DNA of 64,000 nucleotides from WRAV01 sp050950205. Its GTDB lineage: Bacteria > Bacillota > Clostridia > Oscillospirales > Ruminococcaceae. This document shows, piece after piece, positions 17,182 to 25,601 of this stretch. Both the position numbers and the translations under genes were made by a program. The notes below the pieces were generated by a model that was not told the origin of the DNA, searched no databases, and saw only the letters and a list, made by a program, of their open reading frames with translations. The stretch lies in the NCBI GenBank assembly GCA_050950205.1, contig JBMNHF010000002.1, positions 124,001 to 188,000 of the forward strand. Direction: 5' to 3'. Positions within the stretch are counted from its first letter, which is position 1; every line of letters begins with the position of its first letter.

Positions 17182-17556
17182 ATGGCAGGGCTGTATCACA
17201 GAATCGAGGAATTGTGCCGGCTGGAGGGGATGAATATGTCCCAGATGTGCCGGCTGGCCGGTGTCAGCCGGGGAGCGCTCACCGATTTAAAGTCGGGGCG
17301 CAAAGGGGGACTTTCGGCGGCAACCCTCACCAAGGTGGCAAAATTTTTTGGAGTTTCGGTGGACTATCTATTAGGGGGTACGCCGGAGGGGGCAGTGGTG
17401 AAAAAGAGGGAAGGGCAGGAAAATTTGGATTTGCTAAAAGAATATTTTCACAGAGCAACCGGCCGTCTGCCCACCTCGGAAGAGCTAAAGGGAATGGAGG
17501 GGTATGTGGCCATTTACCTGAAAAGTCTGGGATGCTCCGCCGAAAGAAACGGGTAA
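17182..17556 (+). CDS. XRE family repressor
   Basis: A 124-residue phage-type repressor. The Cro/C1 helix-turn-helix takes up residues 5-62 (MNMSQMCRLAGVSRGALTDL, then FFGVSVDYLLGG). The C-terminal part is short and helical with no LexA-type peptidase residues, so RecA-dependent self-cleavage is unlikely. ATG 17182 follows AAAGGTAGG. It is divergent from the tail fibre operon and has three operators around the shared promoter region, so it is the probable switch for fibre production. Confidence 0.85.
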   Translation: MAGLYHRIEELCRLEGMNMSQMCRLAGVSRGALTDLKSGRKGGLSAATLTKVAKFFGVSVDYLLGGTPEGAVVKKREGQENLDLLKEYFHRATGRLPTSEELKGMEGYVAIYLKSLGCSAERNG

Positions 17557-17575
17557 GAGGGTTTGACAAAACAAA

Positions 17576-17601
17576 AAGGGGAATACCCATGTATTCCCCT
17601 T
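17576..17601 (-). terminator. Terminator at the end of the leftward F420 operon
   Basis: Read leftward: an 11-base perfect stem (17591-17601 with 17576-17586), loop ATGG, then TTTGTTTTG. It lies 27 bases after the stop of the last gene. Confidence 0.75.
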
Positions 17602-17627
17602 GGGGTCACCGGTGGTTTTCGGTGGCC

Positions 17628-18653
17628 TTATTTCTTTTTAAAGAGAGGCATCACCTCTTCGGCAAAGCAGTGCATCTGCTCTTTGGTGTCTTCCAGAGAA
17701 TTTCCGGCAAACATCAGGGCAGCAAAATGGGTGACGCCGGCGTCGATATAGTCTTGGATCCGCTGGGCAACCTCTTGGGGGGAGCCAATGATCCGCCGCT
17801 CGGCGTAGTTGGTAATATCCTTGCCTTTGTAGGTGGTATTTTGCAGCGAAAGACTGTGCTGGTAATGCTGGCTGTTTTGGTAGGCGGCATGAGCTTCCTC
17901 GTGGGTTTTTTTGATGCAGATGCCAAACTGGGGAGCAATGTCAATTTCGTCCAGGCTCCGGCCCTGCTTTTCGCACTCGCAGCCAATCTGCTCAACTGCA
18001 TGACGAAGCTCCTCCACCTTGAGGCCGGCAGGCAGCCATCCCGTTCCGTATTTGGCCACCCGCCCATAACTCATGGTGGAGTTACCTCCAAAGTAGAAGG
18101 GATAGGGGGACTGAATCGGTTTGGGGAAGCATTTGAGGTTGCGCACCGAATAATACTTGCCCTCGTGGGTGACGTTGTCTTGGGTAAAGATGCGGTGCAG
18201 CAGTTGAATGCACTCTTCCAACATCTCGCCCCGGTTAACATTGGCGGCATCCCGGCCGTATTGGGCTTCAAATTCTTCCCGGTAGGCGCCGATTCCCACC
18301 CCTAACCGCACCCGCCCCCCCGAAAGATGGTCCAACGTGGCCACCTCCTTGGCGATGTTGACAGGGTGCCGGAAGGGCAGCACCAGCAGCGCGGTGCAGA
18401 GCAGCAGGCTGGTGGTATGTTCCGCAATAGCGGCCAGTTGCATCAGGGGAGCGTAGTAGCGGGGGTAATCCCCAAACTTTTCGTATACATATTCCTGGGT
18501 TTGGATATGGTCGTTACCCCAAACCGAATCAAATCCAAGGCGCTCGGCCAGCACCGAAATTTCCACCACTTCCCGGGCGGAAGAGTAGGGAATGGGGTAC
18601 ATAAGTCCTTCGGTGCCGGTTGCAATCCCCAGTCCAAAACGTATTTGTTTCAT
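17628..18653 (-). CDS. LLM-class F420/flavin-dependent oxidoreductase 1
   Basis: A 341-residue TIM-barrel enzyme of the bacterial luciferase-like family. Visible are FGLGIATGTEGL at the N-terminus, SVWGNDHI, the ATLDHLSGGRVRLGVGIGAY segment, and FYFGGNST in the C-terminal half. It is a close paralogue of the enzyme at 26787-27806. In an anaerobe next to F420 genes, hydride transfer with F420 is more likely than oxygen-dependent monooxygenation, but sequence alone does not prove the cofactor. It is the last gene of the leftward operon, separated from the permease by a hairpin. ATG 18653 follows GGGAGG. Confidence 0.82.
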   Translation of the reverse strand: MKQIRFGLGIATGTEGLMYPIPYSSAREVVEISVLAERLGFDSVWGNDHIQTQEYVYEKFGDYPRYYAPLMQLAAIAEHTTSLLLCTALLVLPFRHPVNIAKEVATLDHLSGGRVRLGVGIGAYREEFEAQYGRDAANVNRGEMLEECIQLLHRIFTQDNVTHEGKYYSVRNLKCFPKPIQSPYPFYFGGNSTMSYGRVAKYGTGWLPAGLKVEELRHAVEQIGCECEKQGRSLDEIDIAPQFGICIKKTHEEAHAAYQNSQHYQHSLSLQNTTYKGKDITNYAERRIIGSPQEVAQRIQDYIDAGVTHFAALMFAGNSLEDTKEQMHCFAEEVMPLFKKK

Positions 18654-18684
18654 GGCACAATCCTCCCTTGGGTTACGTGATAAG

Positions 18685-18717
18685 AAAAACCAAGGGAGAA
18701 AAACGCCCTTGGTTTTT
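18685..18717 (-). terminator. Hairpin between permease and LLM 1 genes
   Basis: A perfect 12-base stem (18706-18717 with 18685-18696) with T-rich tail leftward. It resembles a terminator inside the operon and probably lowers expression of the last gene. Confidence 0.6.
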
Positions 18718-18742
18718 GGATGGTTGTCATAACAACGCCAGG

Positions 18743-20161
18743 CTACTTGGCGGAAGCAGCCAGTTTTGCTTCGGCGTCCATAACTTCTTTGGTGACATCG
18801 GCAGCGGTGGGAATGATCCAGATTTCGCCCTGCTCAGCGGTAATCTTGTCAAGATCCTTGCCTTTGTGCAGGTTAAGAGCCACATCAAACACTAAGTAGA
18901 AGACAATGTAGCACACAAAGCCCAGGATGATGGCGGTAACAGCGGGAATAGCAGAGGAGGTCATCTGGGAGCCAAAGCCAGCCACTGCCCATGCAAGCCA
19001 GCCGGAAAGGCGGAAATGCTTGGGAACAAAGTACCGTGTGCTGCGGTTAAGAATGAGGTAGTGGGCAATCATCATGCCAGCCAAAGGCCCGGTGAGAGAA
19101 CCGGTAAAGGAAAGCCATTTGGCAAAGTTAGAGGCAATTCCCATAAAGGAAACCGCTACCGCAATCAGAACGCAAACAATGGTCCAGAAAGGTTTGGGAA
19201 TATTTTTTCCAAGAATTTTGGAGGAGTTGGTAAAGGCCAGAGAAGCAGAGTAGATGTTGTTGTCCGTTGTGGTCCACAGGGCAAGGCCCAGAATCAGCAC
19301 GGCGGGAATTAAAAGCCCCAAGTTGCTGAACACAATGGCCAGATTGGCGCTGCCGGCTACAATGGCCGCTACCACGGCAACCAACTCAAACAGACCGGAA
19401 CCGCAGATGTAGCCGATGGCAGCACCGCCCCAAACATGGGATGCTCTTTTACTGTAGCGGGTTAAGTCTGCTGTCATACCGGCTCCTGCAACCCAGGTGG
19501 CAACTGCCGCCCCCATTGCGGTGATAAAGGGCATGGTGGTTTCGGGAGTCCAACTGGTCAGTGTGCTCACACCACCCTGGCGCATGGCCATGATAAAGGC
19601 AAGGGAAGCCAGGGCCCACAGGGCAGGTCCTGCAATTTTGGAGAGAATCTCCAAACCCTTAAAGCCGTTGATGGAAGTCAGAGTGATGCAGGCCGCAAAA
19701 ATAAGGGTAGCAAGCCATTTGGGGAACCAAGGGATCAACTGAGACAGGGTGTTGGTAAAGGAATCGATGAGAACGCCGATAAAGCTCATGGCCGAAATGC
19801 CGCGGATAACAGCCGAGAAGGTAGAGCTGGTGGAACCAAACATGGCTTCAAACAGCTGGTAGGTGGTGCGCCCCGAGCGGAAACCAATGACACCGCACAG
19901 GCCGCCAATCAGCACAAGCAAACCGTTGCCCAGTAAAACAGCCAAGACAGCCTGAGACAAGGAGGAGCCAGCTGCAATGGTTCCACCGGTCATAAAGGCA
20001 GAAAGGCTAATGCACCATCCAACCCATACCATTGCCGTACCGTAAAAACCCCGGCGCTTGTTGAGAGGTACAGCTACTGTGGCGTAATCGTGCATGAGGG
20101 AACTTTGCTCGGTGAGATCAATACCTAGTTGCTCTACATTTTGTTTTTTGCTCTCGTCCAT
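18743..20161 (-). CDS. NCS1-type permease (cytosine/purine/allantoin family)
   Basis: A 472-residue transporter of the nucleobase:cation symporter-1 family with about 12 membrane helices. The first helices carry the family-typical FMTGGTIAAGSSL and GLCGVIGFRSGRTTYQLFEAMFG. A polar N-terminal tail of about 40 residues precedes them. Members take up cytosine, purines, hydantoins, allantoin or thiamine, so the substrate here is probably a small N-heterocycle. The start is set at ATG 20161 (MDESKKQN) behind AGAGGTG rather than at 20185. It sits between two LLM oxidoreductase genes, so it may import their substrate. Confidence 0.85.
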   Translation of the reverse strand: MDESKKQNVEQLGIDLTEQSSLMHDYATVAVPLNKRRGFYGTAMVWVGWCISLSAFMTGGTIAAGSSLSQAVLAVLLGNGLLVLIGGLCGVIGFRSGRTTYQLFEAMFGSTSSTFSAVIRGISAMSFIGVLIDSFTNTLSQLIPWFPKWLATLIFAACITLTSINGFKGLEILSKIAGPALWALASLAFIMAMRQGGVSTLTSWTPETTMPFITAMGAAVATWVAGAGMTADLTRYSKRASHVWGGAAIGYICGSGLFELVAVVAAIVAGSANLAIVFSNLGLLIPAVLILGLALWTTTDNNIYSASLAFTNSSKILGKNIPKPFWTIVCVLIAVAVSFMGIASNFAKWLSFTGSLTGPLAGMMIAHYLILNRSTRYFVPKHFRLSGWLAWAVAGFGSQMTSSAIPAVTAIILGFVCYIVFYLVFDVALNLHKGKDLDKITAEQGEIWIIPTAADVTKEVMDAEAKLAASAK

Positions 20162-20323
20162 AAAAACACCTCTTTCTATACACATTCTTTACTACGCCTT
20201 GCAGCAGGCGCAGCTGCCTCTATTATTCCGCCGGAGAGCGATGCCCCCAGCGCAACAACCTCCTTACAGACAAGGACAAAGCCTTGCCTTTACGCTTGCC
20301 GTAAAAATCCGAATGTATAGTGC

Positions 20324-21319
20324 TTAATCAATCAGGTATGTTTTAATGTTTTCGATGCACTGTGCAGGGGTGCTGACGCCGGGTGCTTCGAAGATGACCG
20401 GCATATCCACACCGGCCTCGATGTAATCTTCAATACGGCGGCGGCATTCGTCGGGGTTGCCTGCGATCACCAGGGTATCCACCATGTGGTTGGTAACCGG
20501 CAAGGTAGGCTTTTCGCCCTTCATAAAGGCCTGCTGAAAATGAGTCAGCACCTCGGGATCCAACCCGGAGGTGGTCAGAATGGGCTTTGCGCCGTGAAGT
20601 CCCATGTAGCGGGCCACAGACCCCTTTGCCTGCTCCTTGGCGGTGGCGCTGTCCAGATGGATGTAGGTGGGCAGATAGGCGGCAATCTTCACTTCGGAAG
20701 GATCCCGTCCCACCCGCCGTGCGCCGGTCGCAATCTTTTCTCTGGCGTACTTGACATAGGCGATGGGGGAACCGGCCGAAAGCAGAACCCCGTCGGACAC
20801 TTCGCCCGCCAGCTCCAAGGCGCGATCTCCCTTTACTCCCATGTAGATGGGCTGATCCCGGCGCAAAGGGGTGTTGCTGAGCTTTACCTTACCGGTTTTA
20901 AAATACTCGCCGGAAAACTCGATTTCCTCGCCGGAAAGAAGCCCCTTCATAATTTGCACACATTCCTTGGTGGCGGTAATGGGCTTGACATAGGGAATAC
21001 CGGCCTGAATTTCCATCCAGCGCTTGTTGCTGGCACCAAGGGCCACAATCATCCGGCCACCGGAAACTTCGTCTGCGGTGGCGGCTTCCATGGCAGCCAG
21101 GGTAGGGTGGCGGGTATAGGGATTGATGACTCCAATCCCTATTTGGATTTTGCTGGTGGCCATGGCGCAGGCCGCCGCCAAGGAAAATCCGCCCGCCTCA
21201 AAGTAATCCTCGGCAATCCACACCGATTCCAGGTTCGCTTCTTCTGCCAGCTTTACCAGCCTAATGGTCTCGGTGGCGGTGTAAATACCCGAAAAGCCAA
21301 AACTGAGTCTTTGTTTCAT
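20324..21319 (-). CDS. LLM-class oxidoreductase 2 (Mer-like)
   Basis: A 331-residue luciferase-like TIM barrel, clearly different from LLM 1 and LLM 3. Its layout resembles F420-dependent methylene-tetrahydromethanopterin reductase: FGFSGIYTATETIRLVKLAE at the start, SVWIAEDYF, IGIGVINPYTRHP and GRMIVALGAS. This is consistent with F420 as hydride donor or acceptor. The substrate is unknown; a true Mer would need methanopterin genes, none of which are here. ATG 21319 follows GGGAGG. A 138-base gap without visible genes separates it from the permease. Confidence 0.82.
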   Translation of the reverse strand: MKQRLSFGFSGIYTATETIRLVKLAEEANLESVWIAEDYFEAGGFSLAAACAMATSKIQIGIGVINPYTRHPTLAAMEAATADEVSGGRMIVALGASNKRWMEIQAGIPYVKPITATKECVQIMKGLLSGEEIEFSGEYFKTGKVKLSNTPLRRDQPIYMGVKGDRALELAGEVSDGVLLSAGSPIAYVKYAREKIATGARRVGRDPSEVKIAAYLPTYIHLDSATAKEQAKGSVARYMGLHGAKPILTTSGLDPEVLTHFQQAFMKGEKPTLPVTNHMVDTLVIAGNPDECRRRIEDYIEAGVDMPVIFEAPGVSTPAQCIENIKTYLID

Positions 21320-21342
21320 ACAGATTCAATCCTCCCGTTTTA

Positions 21343-22533
21343 TCATCGCGCGGGGATATAAATCAACCCGTTGTTGTGTTTGGTCAGGCGGCGGGAACCG
21401 TTGGCTGTTACTTCTACCATGTATTCGATTTGTATGCCGAAGGAATCGTACAGATAGTAGGGTGTCTCAATGCAGAGCACCATGCCCTCTTCCAGCAGGG
21501 TGTGGTTGGAGGAAGTGATGACAGGGTTGTCGTTAATGAGCATACCGATGCCGTGGCCTACATGATGGCGGTAATAATCGGGGATTCCCTTTCGCACCGC
21601 CTCCATGGCAGTTTGGTAGAGCTGACTGACCACCGCTCCCGGCTTGATGAGATGCTCCATCTCCAAAACCCCGTCCAGAATATAGGAGTAGAGGGATTCG
21701 ATGGTTTCGTTCCGCTTGCCAACTATGGCAGTGCGGGCAAGGTCGGAACAGAAAAATTGGTGGGCAGCGCCGTAGTCAAAACGCAGAATGGAACCGTCCT
21801 GAACTTTTTGCTCCTGGGTGCAGCAGGTGTCGGAAAAGGAGGAGCGCCGGTCGGCCGTTGCCGTAATAAAATAGCCGTTGCCCCCGCGCTTTGCCACCTC
21901 TGCCCGGTAGATGCGATCCATCTCCCATTCGGAGGTTCCCACCTTTACCTGCTCCAGCATGGCCAGAAGAGAGTCTTCCGCCATATGAGCCGCCTGCTCC
22001 AGCAAAGCGATTTCATCAGGATGTTTGATTTGGCGCACTCGTTCGAACAGAGAAAGAGCGGGAACAATTTGGTGCTGGGGAAATTCGGCGCGCAGTCTCT
22101 CCCAAGTTTGAATGGGGGTGCGCAACTCATCCAGCGCAATCTTTAAAGGGCCATTGCCGGCTTTGCGCACCGCATCTGCCAGGGCATCCCCCACCGAGTC
22201 GTAGATGCGATGCGTTTTTTGGGCAAGAATTCCCGCGGTTTTGCTTTGAGGGTCCACCGCAAAACGGAAAGCACCAAAGCAGTGCAGCTCGGCGTTGGGC
22301 AGATGGTCGATGGCCGTTGGGGCGTCCACCATGGAGTTGACCAGAATAATGCTGTCCTTGGCGGGACAATAAACCCCATAAGCCTGGGTTTTGGCATGGT
22401 AGGTGGCCCCAAGGGCGGTAAATCCGGTCAGATACAGGATATGCTCCGGCAAAGAGGCGATCAGCACATCCACGCCCCGCTGCTCCATTGCAGTGCGAAT
22501 TCGCTCCTGGCGAAATTCCTTGAGTGTTTTCAA
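21343..22533 (-). CDS. M24 family metallohydrolase A (Xaa-Pro peptidase/creatinase fold)
   Basis: A 396-residue two-domain protein: a creatinase-type N-terminal domain and a pita-bread M24 domain. All five metal ligands can be placed: Asp in RFDYGAAHQ, Asp in CSDLART, His in HHVGHGIG, Glu in LCIETPYY and Glu in GIQIEYMVEV. It should therefore be a metal-dependent hydrolase and not a metal-free creatinase. The M24 fold also includes ectoine hydrolase, so ring opening or amide cleavage of a non-peptide is possible. TTG 22533 is chosen because GGAGGAGA lies eight bases upstream. It directly follows M24 B. Confidence 0.82.
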   Translation of the reverse strand: MKTLKEFRQERIRTAMEQRGVDVLIASLPEHILYLTGFTALGATYHAKTQAYGVYCPAKDSIILVNSMVDAPTAIDHLPNAELHCFGAFRFAVDPQSKTAGILAQKTHRIYDSVGDALADAVRKAGNGPLKIALDELRTPIQTWERLRAEFPQHQIVPALSLFERVRQIKHPDEIALLEQAAHMAEDSLLAMLEQVKVGTSEWEMDRIYRAEVAKRGGNGYFITATADRRSSFSDTCCTQEQKVQDGSILRFDYGAAHQFFCSDLARTAIVGKRNETIESLYSYILDGVLEMEHLIKPGAVVSQLYQTAMEAVRKGIPDYYRHHVGHGIGMLINDNPVITSSNHTLLEEGMVLCIETPYYLYDSFGIQIEYMVEVTANGSRRLTKHNNGLIYIPAR

Positions 22534-22554
22534 ACCGTTTCTCCTCCGTCTCAA

Positions 22555-23655
22555 TTAGTCGCAGATCCGAAGGTCGTGACTCATCAGGCCATGGGTTGGG
22601 GTGAGGCGGACAGGGCCATCTGGGGTGACAAACACCTGATCCTCAATGCGCACTCCAAATTTGCCCGGCAGATAGATGCCCGGCTCGATGGAAAAGACAT
22701 ACCCCGGCCGGATGATATCCCGATTCCCCGCCGAAAGGTAGGGGTGTTCATGAACGTCCAGTCCCAGTCCGTGTCCCACCCGGTGGGTAAAGTACTTGCC
22801 AAAGCCTGCCTCTTCAATGACCTTGCGGGCGGCTTGGTCCACCTCTTCGCAGGGAGTTCCCGGAACCGCTGCCTCAAAAGCAGCCTGATTGGCTCGATTG
22901 ACGGTGTGGTACACTTCTTCAAACCCTTCGGGAATGGAGCCGACACAGAAGGTGCGGGTGGTGTCGGCCTGGTAGCCGATCCCCGGCTCCTCCCCCACAA
23001 AATCAATGCAGACTGGATCTCCTGTTTGGATGACACGGCTGCTGTTGTGGTGATGGGGCAGAGCGCCGTTGGGGCCGGAGGCTACAATGCCGCCGCTCAC
23101 CGCCACGCCCTCCTGGGCGCAGAAGGTTTTTAAAAGCTCAAAGGCCTCCACTTCGGTCAGACCGCAAAGACCGTGGGTCATCAGTTTAACAAGACCATTG
23201 CAGGCCTTTTCCTGCACTTGGCGCAACAGCTCAAATTCCTGCTCATCCTTGCAGATGCGCAGCTCGGTGAGGATGCTGTCGGCAGACTGCCACTCACAGT
23301 GGGGCATAGCCTTCATTAAATTAAGCAGCACCCAGCTGGGAGCGGTGCGGCCAACAGCACCGATGGTTGCATCTCCCACCAGCTTTTGGACCAGGGCAAA
23401 GGGGTCTTCGCCGTCCTTCCAGCCGTGACAATCCAGCAGGGAAGCGCTGGCGGCAGAAAGGTTTCCCAGCTCAAACCCCGGAGCCACAAAAAATGCCTGG
23501 GTCTTGGTAAGCAACAGGCAGGCCAGACGTTCCCAAATATGTCCGGTGATGCCGGTGAGATAGGCAAGGTCGGTGGAGTGGGTGAGCAACACCAACTCCA
23601 CTCCCTTTTCTTGCATTAGGGCCCGAGCACGGGCCAGCCGATTTTGATAAATCAT
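22555..23655 (-). CDS. M24 family metallohydrolase B (Xaa-Pro dipeptidase-like)
   Basis: A 366-residue M24 protein, nearest in layout to PepQ/aminopeptidase P-type enzymes: ligands in CIDFVGEE and YQADTTRTF (Asp, Asp), HRVGHGLGLDVHE (His), FSIEPGIYL (Glu) and VRIEDQVFV (Glu). Compared with A and C it has the canonical EPGIY segment, where they have ETPYY. It may thus be a different activity within one pathway. ATG 23655 follows TGAGG. It lies ten bases after the fno gene in the leftward operon. Confidence 0.85.
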   Translation of the reverse strand: MIYQNRLARARALMQEKGVELVLLTHSTDLAYLTGITGHIWERLACLLLTKTQAFFVAPGFELGNLSAASASLLDCHGWKDGEDPFALVQKLVGDATIGAVGRTAPSWVLLNLMKAMPHCEWQSADSILTELRICKDEQEFELLRQVQEKACNGLVKLMTHGLCGLTEVEAFELLKTFCAQEGVAVSGGIVASGPNGALPHHHNSSRVIQTGDPVCIDFVGEEPGIGYQADTTRTFCVGSIPEGFEEVYHTVNRANQAAFEAAVPGTPCEEVDQAARKVIEEAGFGKYFTHRVGHGLGLDVHEHPYLSAGNRDIIRPGYVFSIEPGIYLPGKFGVRIEDQVFVTPDGPVRLTPTHGLMSHDLRICD

Positions 23656-23665
23656 ATAAGGGACC

Positions 23666-24310
23666 TCAGATACCTGTCAAGCAGATGCCGATATGCCCCC
23701 GCTTATAGCGCTTGTTCATTCCAATAATCATGGGGGTGAGGGCCTCCAGGGTAGAGGCGTGGTTCAAACCGCCGGCATGGAAGCCTCTCAGGCCAATTTC
23801 GTTGCCCAAGGCCAGAATCGTTTCCACCGTTTGGTCGTCGTTCCCCACCACAAGCAGATCCCCCGCCACCGTCTTGCTGAGATTGCAAAGCATGGCGGCA
23901 GACACCGTGTGGAAACCGGCGGCAACCTTGGCGTTTTCTCCCAACACCGCCAATACTTCCAAAGCGTTGGAGCCTTCGGCCGGCGGGGCGTAGCGCAGGG
24001 GGTTAAAGGCCATGGGAATGGTCACGTCCAGCACAGGGGTGTCCCCAATGGCGTCCTTCAGTGTCTCGAGGGTGGGGCGGTGGCCGGCAGCGGGAACCGA
24101 AATGACAATCAGGTCTCTATCTTTGCAGGCAGAGACGTTGTCCAGTCCGGTGATGTTGTCGCATCCGGCCTCTTCCCGGGCTTTGGCAGCGGCTTCCTGA
24201 GCCTTTTCCAGCTGCCGGGAGCCGATGCAGATGTCGTGGCCCAACCGGGCCCAACGCAGGGCAAGGCCGTAACCCATATCACCCGTTGCGCCAATAATGG
24301 AAATCCTCAT
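23666..24310 (-). CDS. fno: F420:NADP(H) oxidoreductase
   Basis: A 214-residue Rossmann protein of the Fno/NpdG family, which moves hydride between NADP(H) and F420. The dinucleotide motif IIGATGDMGYGLALRWARLG and the NADP-selecting GSR are at the N-terminus. VISVPAAGH, PMAFNP and a C-terminal STLEALTPMIIGMNKRY, like the archaeal enzyme's SLTPLILN region, complete the match. It links the pathway encoded here to the NADPH pool by making or using F420H2. ATG 24310. The gene lies in the middle of the leftward operon with short gaps on both sides. Confidence 0.85.
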   Translation of the reverse strand: MRISIIGATGDMGYGLALRWARLGHDICIGSRQLEKAQEAAAKAREEAGCDNITGLDNVSACKDRDLIVISVPAAGHRPTLETLKDAIGDTPVLDVTIPMAFNPLRYAPPAEGSNALEVLAVLGENAKVAAGFHTVSAAMLCNLSKTVAGDLLVVGNDDQTVETILALGNEIGLRGFHAGGLNHASTLEALTPMIIGMNKRYKRGHIGICLTGI

Positions 24311-24332
24311 GGTTTCTCATTCACTCCTGATT

Positions 24333-25586
24333 CTACAGGCTATAGCCGTAGGAATTTTTAAGGGCTGCACGCAGATCTGCCATGGTGGGCTGAATCACAG
24401 GGGGCTTGGGCAGATACTTGGCAGTGGTTTCGGGATCTCTCATGCCGGTGGAGGTGATGAGAGCAACCACCTTGTCGTCCGGCTTGATGACGCCCTCTTT
24501 GGCCAGTTTTTCCAGAGCCAGCAGGGAAAGAACGGAGGAGTTCTCGGCATAGATTCCCTCCCGGGAGGCAAGCCGTTTCTGCATAGAAATGGCCTCTTCA
24601 TCGCTGGAGCTGCGGGCATAGCCGCTGCTACCCCACACGGCTTCCAGTCCTTGGACAGTGGTGTGGGGAGTGCCCACCGAGAAAGCCACCTTGGTGCTGC
24701 CTTCCACCCGAACGGGAGCCTTTTCTTTGCGGCGGAGAGTTTCCTCAATGGTGCCGACGCTTTCACCGGCCACCATGCGGGGCAGTGTGCCGATATAGCC
24801 CATATCTTTCAGATCGTTCATGCCTTTGTAAATGCCGTAAAGGCCGTCGCAGTAGGCGGTGGGTGCGGCAAAGAAAGCGGGAGCCTCTCCGCCCAGCTGC
24901 TCGTACACCTCAAAGGCAATGGATTTGTAGCCGTCAATGGCATAGCAGTTGCTGCCAATGGGGGGATTTTGGAATCCGCTGGCGGGCATCCAGCCCAGCT
25001 CTTTCACACACTGGCCCATAATGGTCCACCGGTCCTGCGCGGTGGGGCAAACCATAACATAGGCTCCATAGGACTGCATCAGAGTTTTCATAGCGTCGGG
25101 GACATAGGGGACGGTAAACACGATGCAGGGAATCTCGGCAACAGCGGCGTAAGCGGCCATGGCAGCGCCGTGGTTGCCGGTAGAGGATATGGTAATGGCC
25201 GGTGCCTTTTGTTGCCGCGCCATGGTTGCCACCAGGGAGCAAAGCCGATCCTTAAAGGAAAGGGTGGGATTGCGGGTCTCATCCTTGGCGTAGAGGTTAT
25301 TGAGCCCCATTTCCCGGCCCAGACGCTCCAGTTTTAGGAGGGGGGTGTTCCCCTCCCCGATGCTGACGGGGGCAACATCCGGTGCAATGGGATAAAAATC
25401 CCGAAAACGGTAGATGCCCGGCTCCCCGTTTTGGCCGGGAAGCTTTGCGCCGGTGACATCGTAGACGGTGGTGTAGTTGGAGTTGACCCCGGCTTGCTGG
25501 CAAGCTGGGCACCCTTCGTAGTAGCGGCCATCCTCTTTTAGCAGTTGCCCACACCGGATACAACGCACTTCTTTAAAGTAACCCAT
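24333..25586 (-). CDS. Threonine-synthase-like PLP enzyme
   Basis: A 417-residue fold-type II PLP enzyme. The N-terminus has a rubredoxin-like knuckle (CIRCGQ ... CPACQQ). The PLP lysine lies in NPTLSFKDR, followed by the phosphate loop-type SSTGNHGAAMAAYAA. It is homologous to threonine synthase and related beta-eliminating/replacing enzymes. The position among F420 and M24 genes, with no thrB or hom nearby, suggests a catabolic ammonia-lyase or elimination reaction rather than threonine synthesis. ATG 25586 follows AAAGGAGG. RidA at 14.3 kb could deal with enamine by-products, but that is inference. Confidence 0.8.
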   Translation of the reverse strand: MGYFKEVRCIRCGQLLKEDGRYYEGCPACQQAGVNSNYTTVYDVTGAKLPGQNGEPGIYRFRDFYPIAPDVAPVSIGEGNTPLLKLERLGREMGLNNLYAKDETRNPTLSFKDRLCSLVATMARQQKAPAITISSTGNHGAAMAAYAAVAEIPCIVFTVPYVPDAMKTLMQSYGAYVMVCPTAQDRWTIMGQCVKELGWMPASGFQNPPIGSNCYAIDGYKSIAFEVYEQLGGEAPAFFAAPTAYCDGLYGIYKGMNDLKDMGYIGTLPRMVAGESVGTIEETLRRKEKAPVRVEGSTKVAFSVGTPHTTVQGLEAVWGSSGYARSSSDEEAISMQKRLASREGIYAENSSVLSLLALEKLAKEGVIKPDDKVVALITSTGMRDPETTAKYLPKPPVIQPTMADLRAALKNSYGYSL

Positions 25587-25601
25587 CTGTTGTTTCCTCC
25601 T

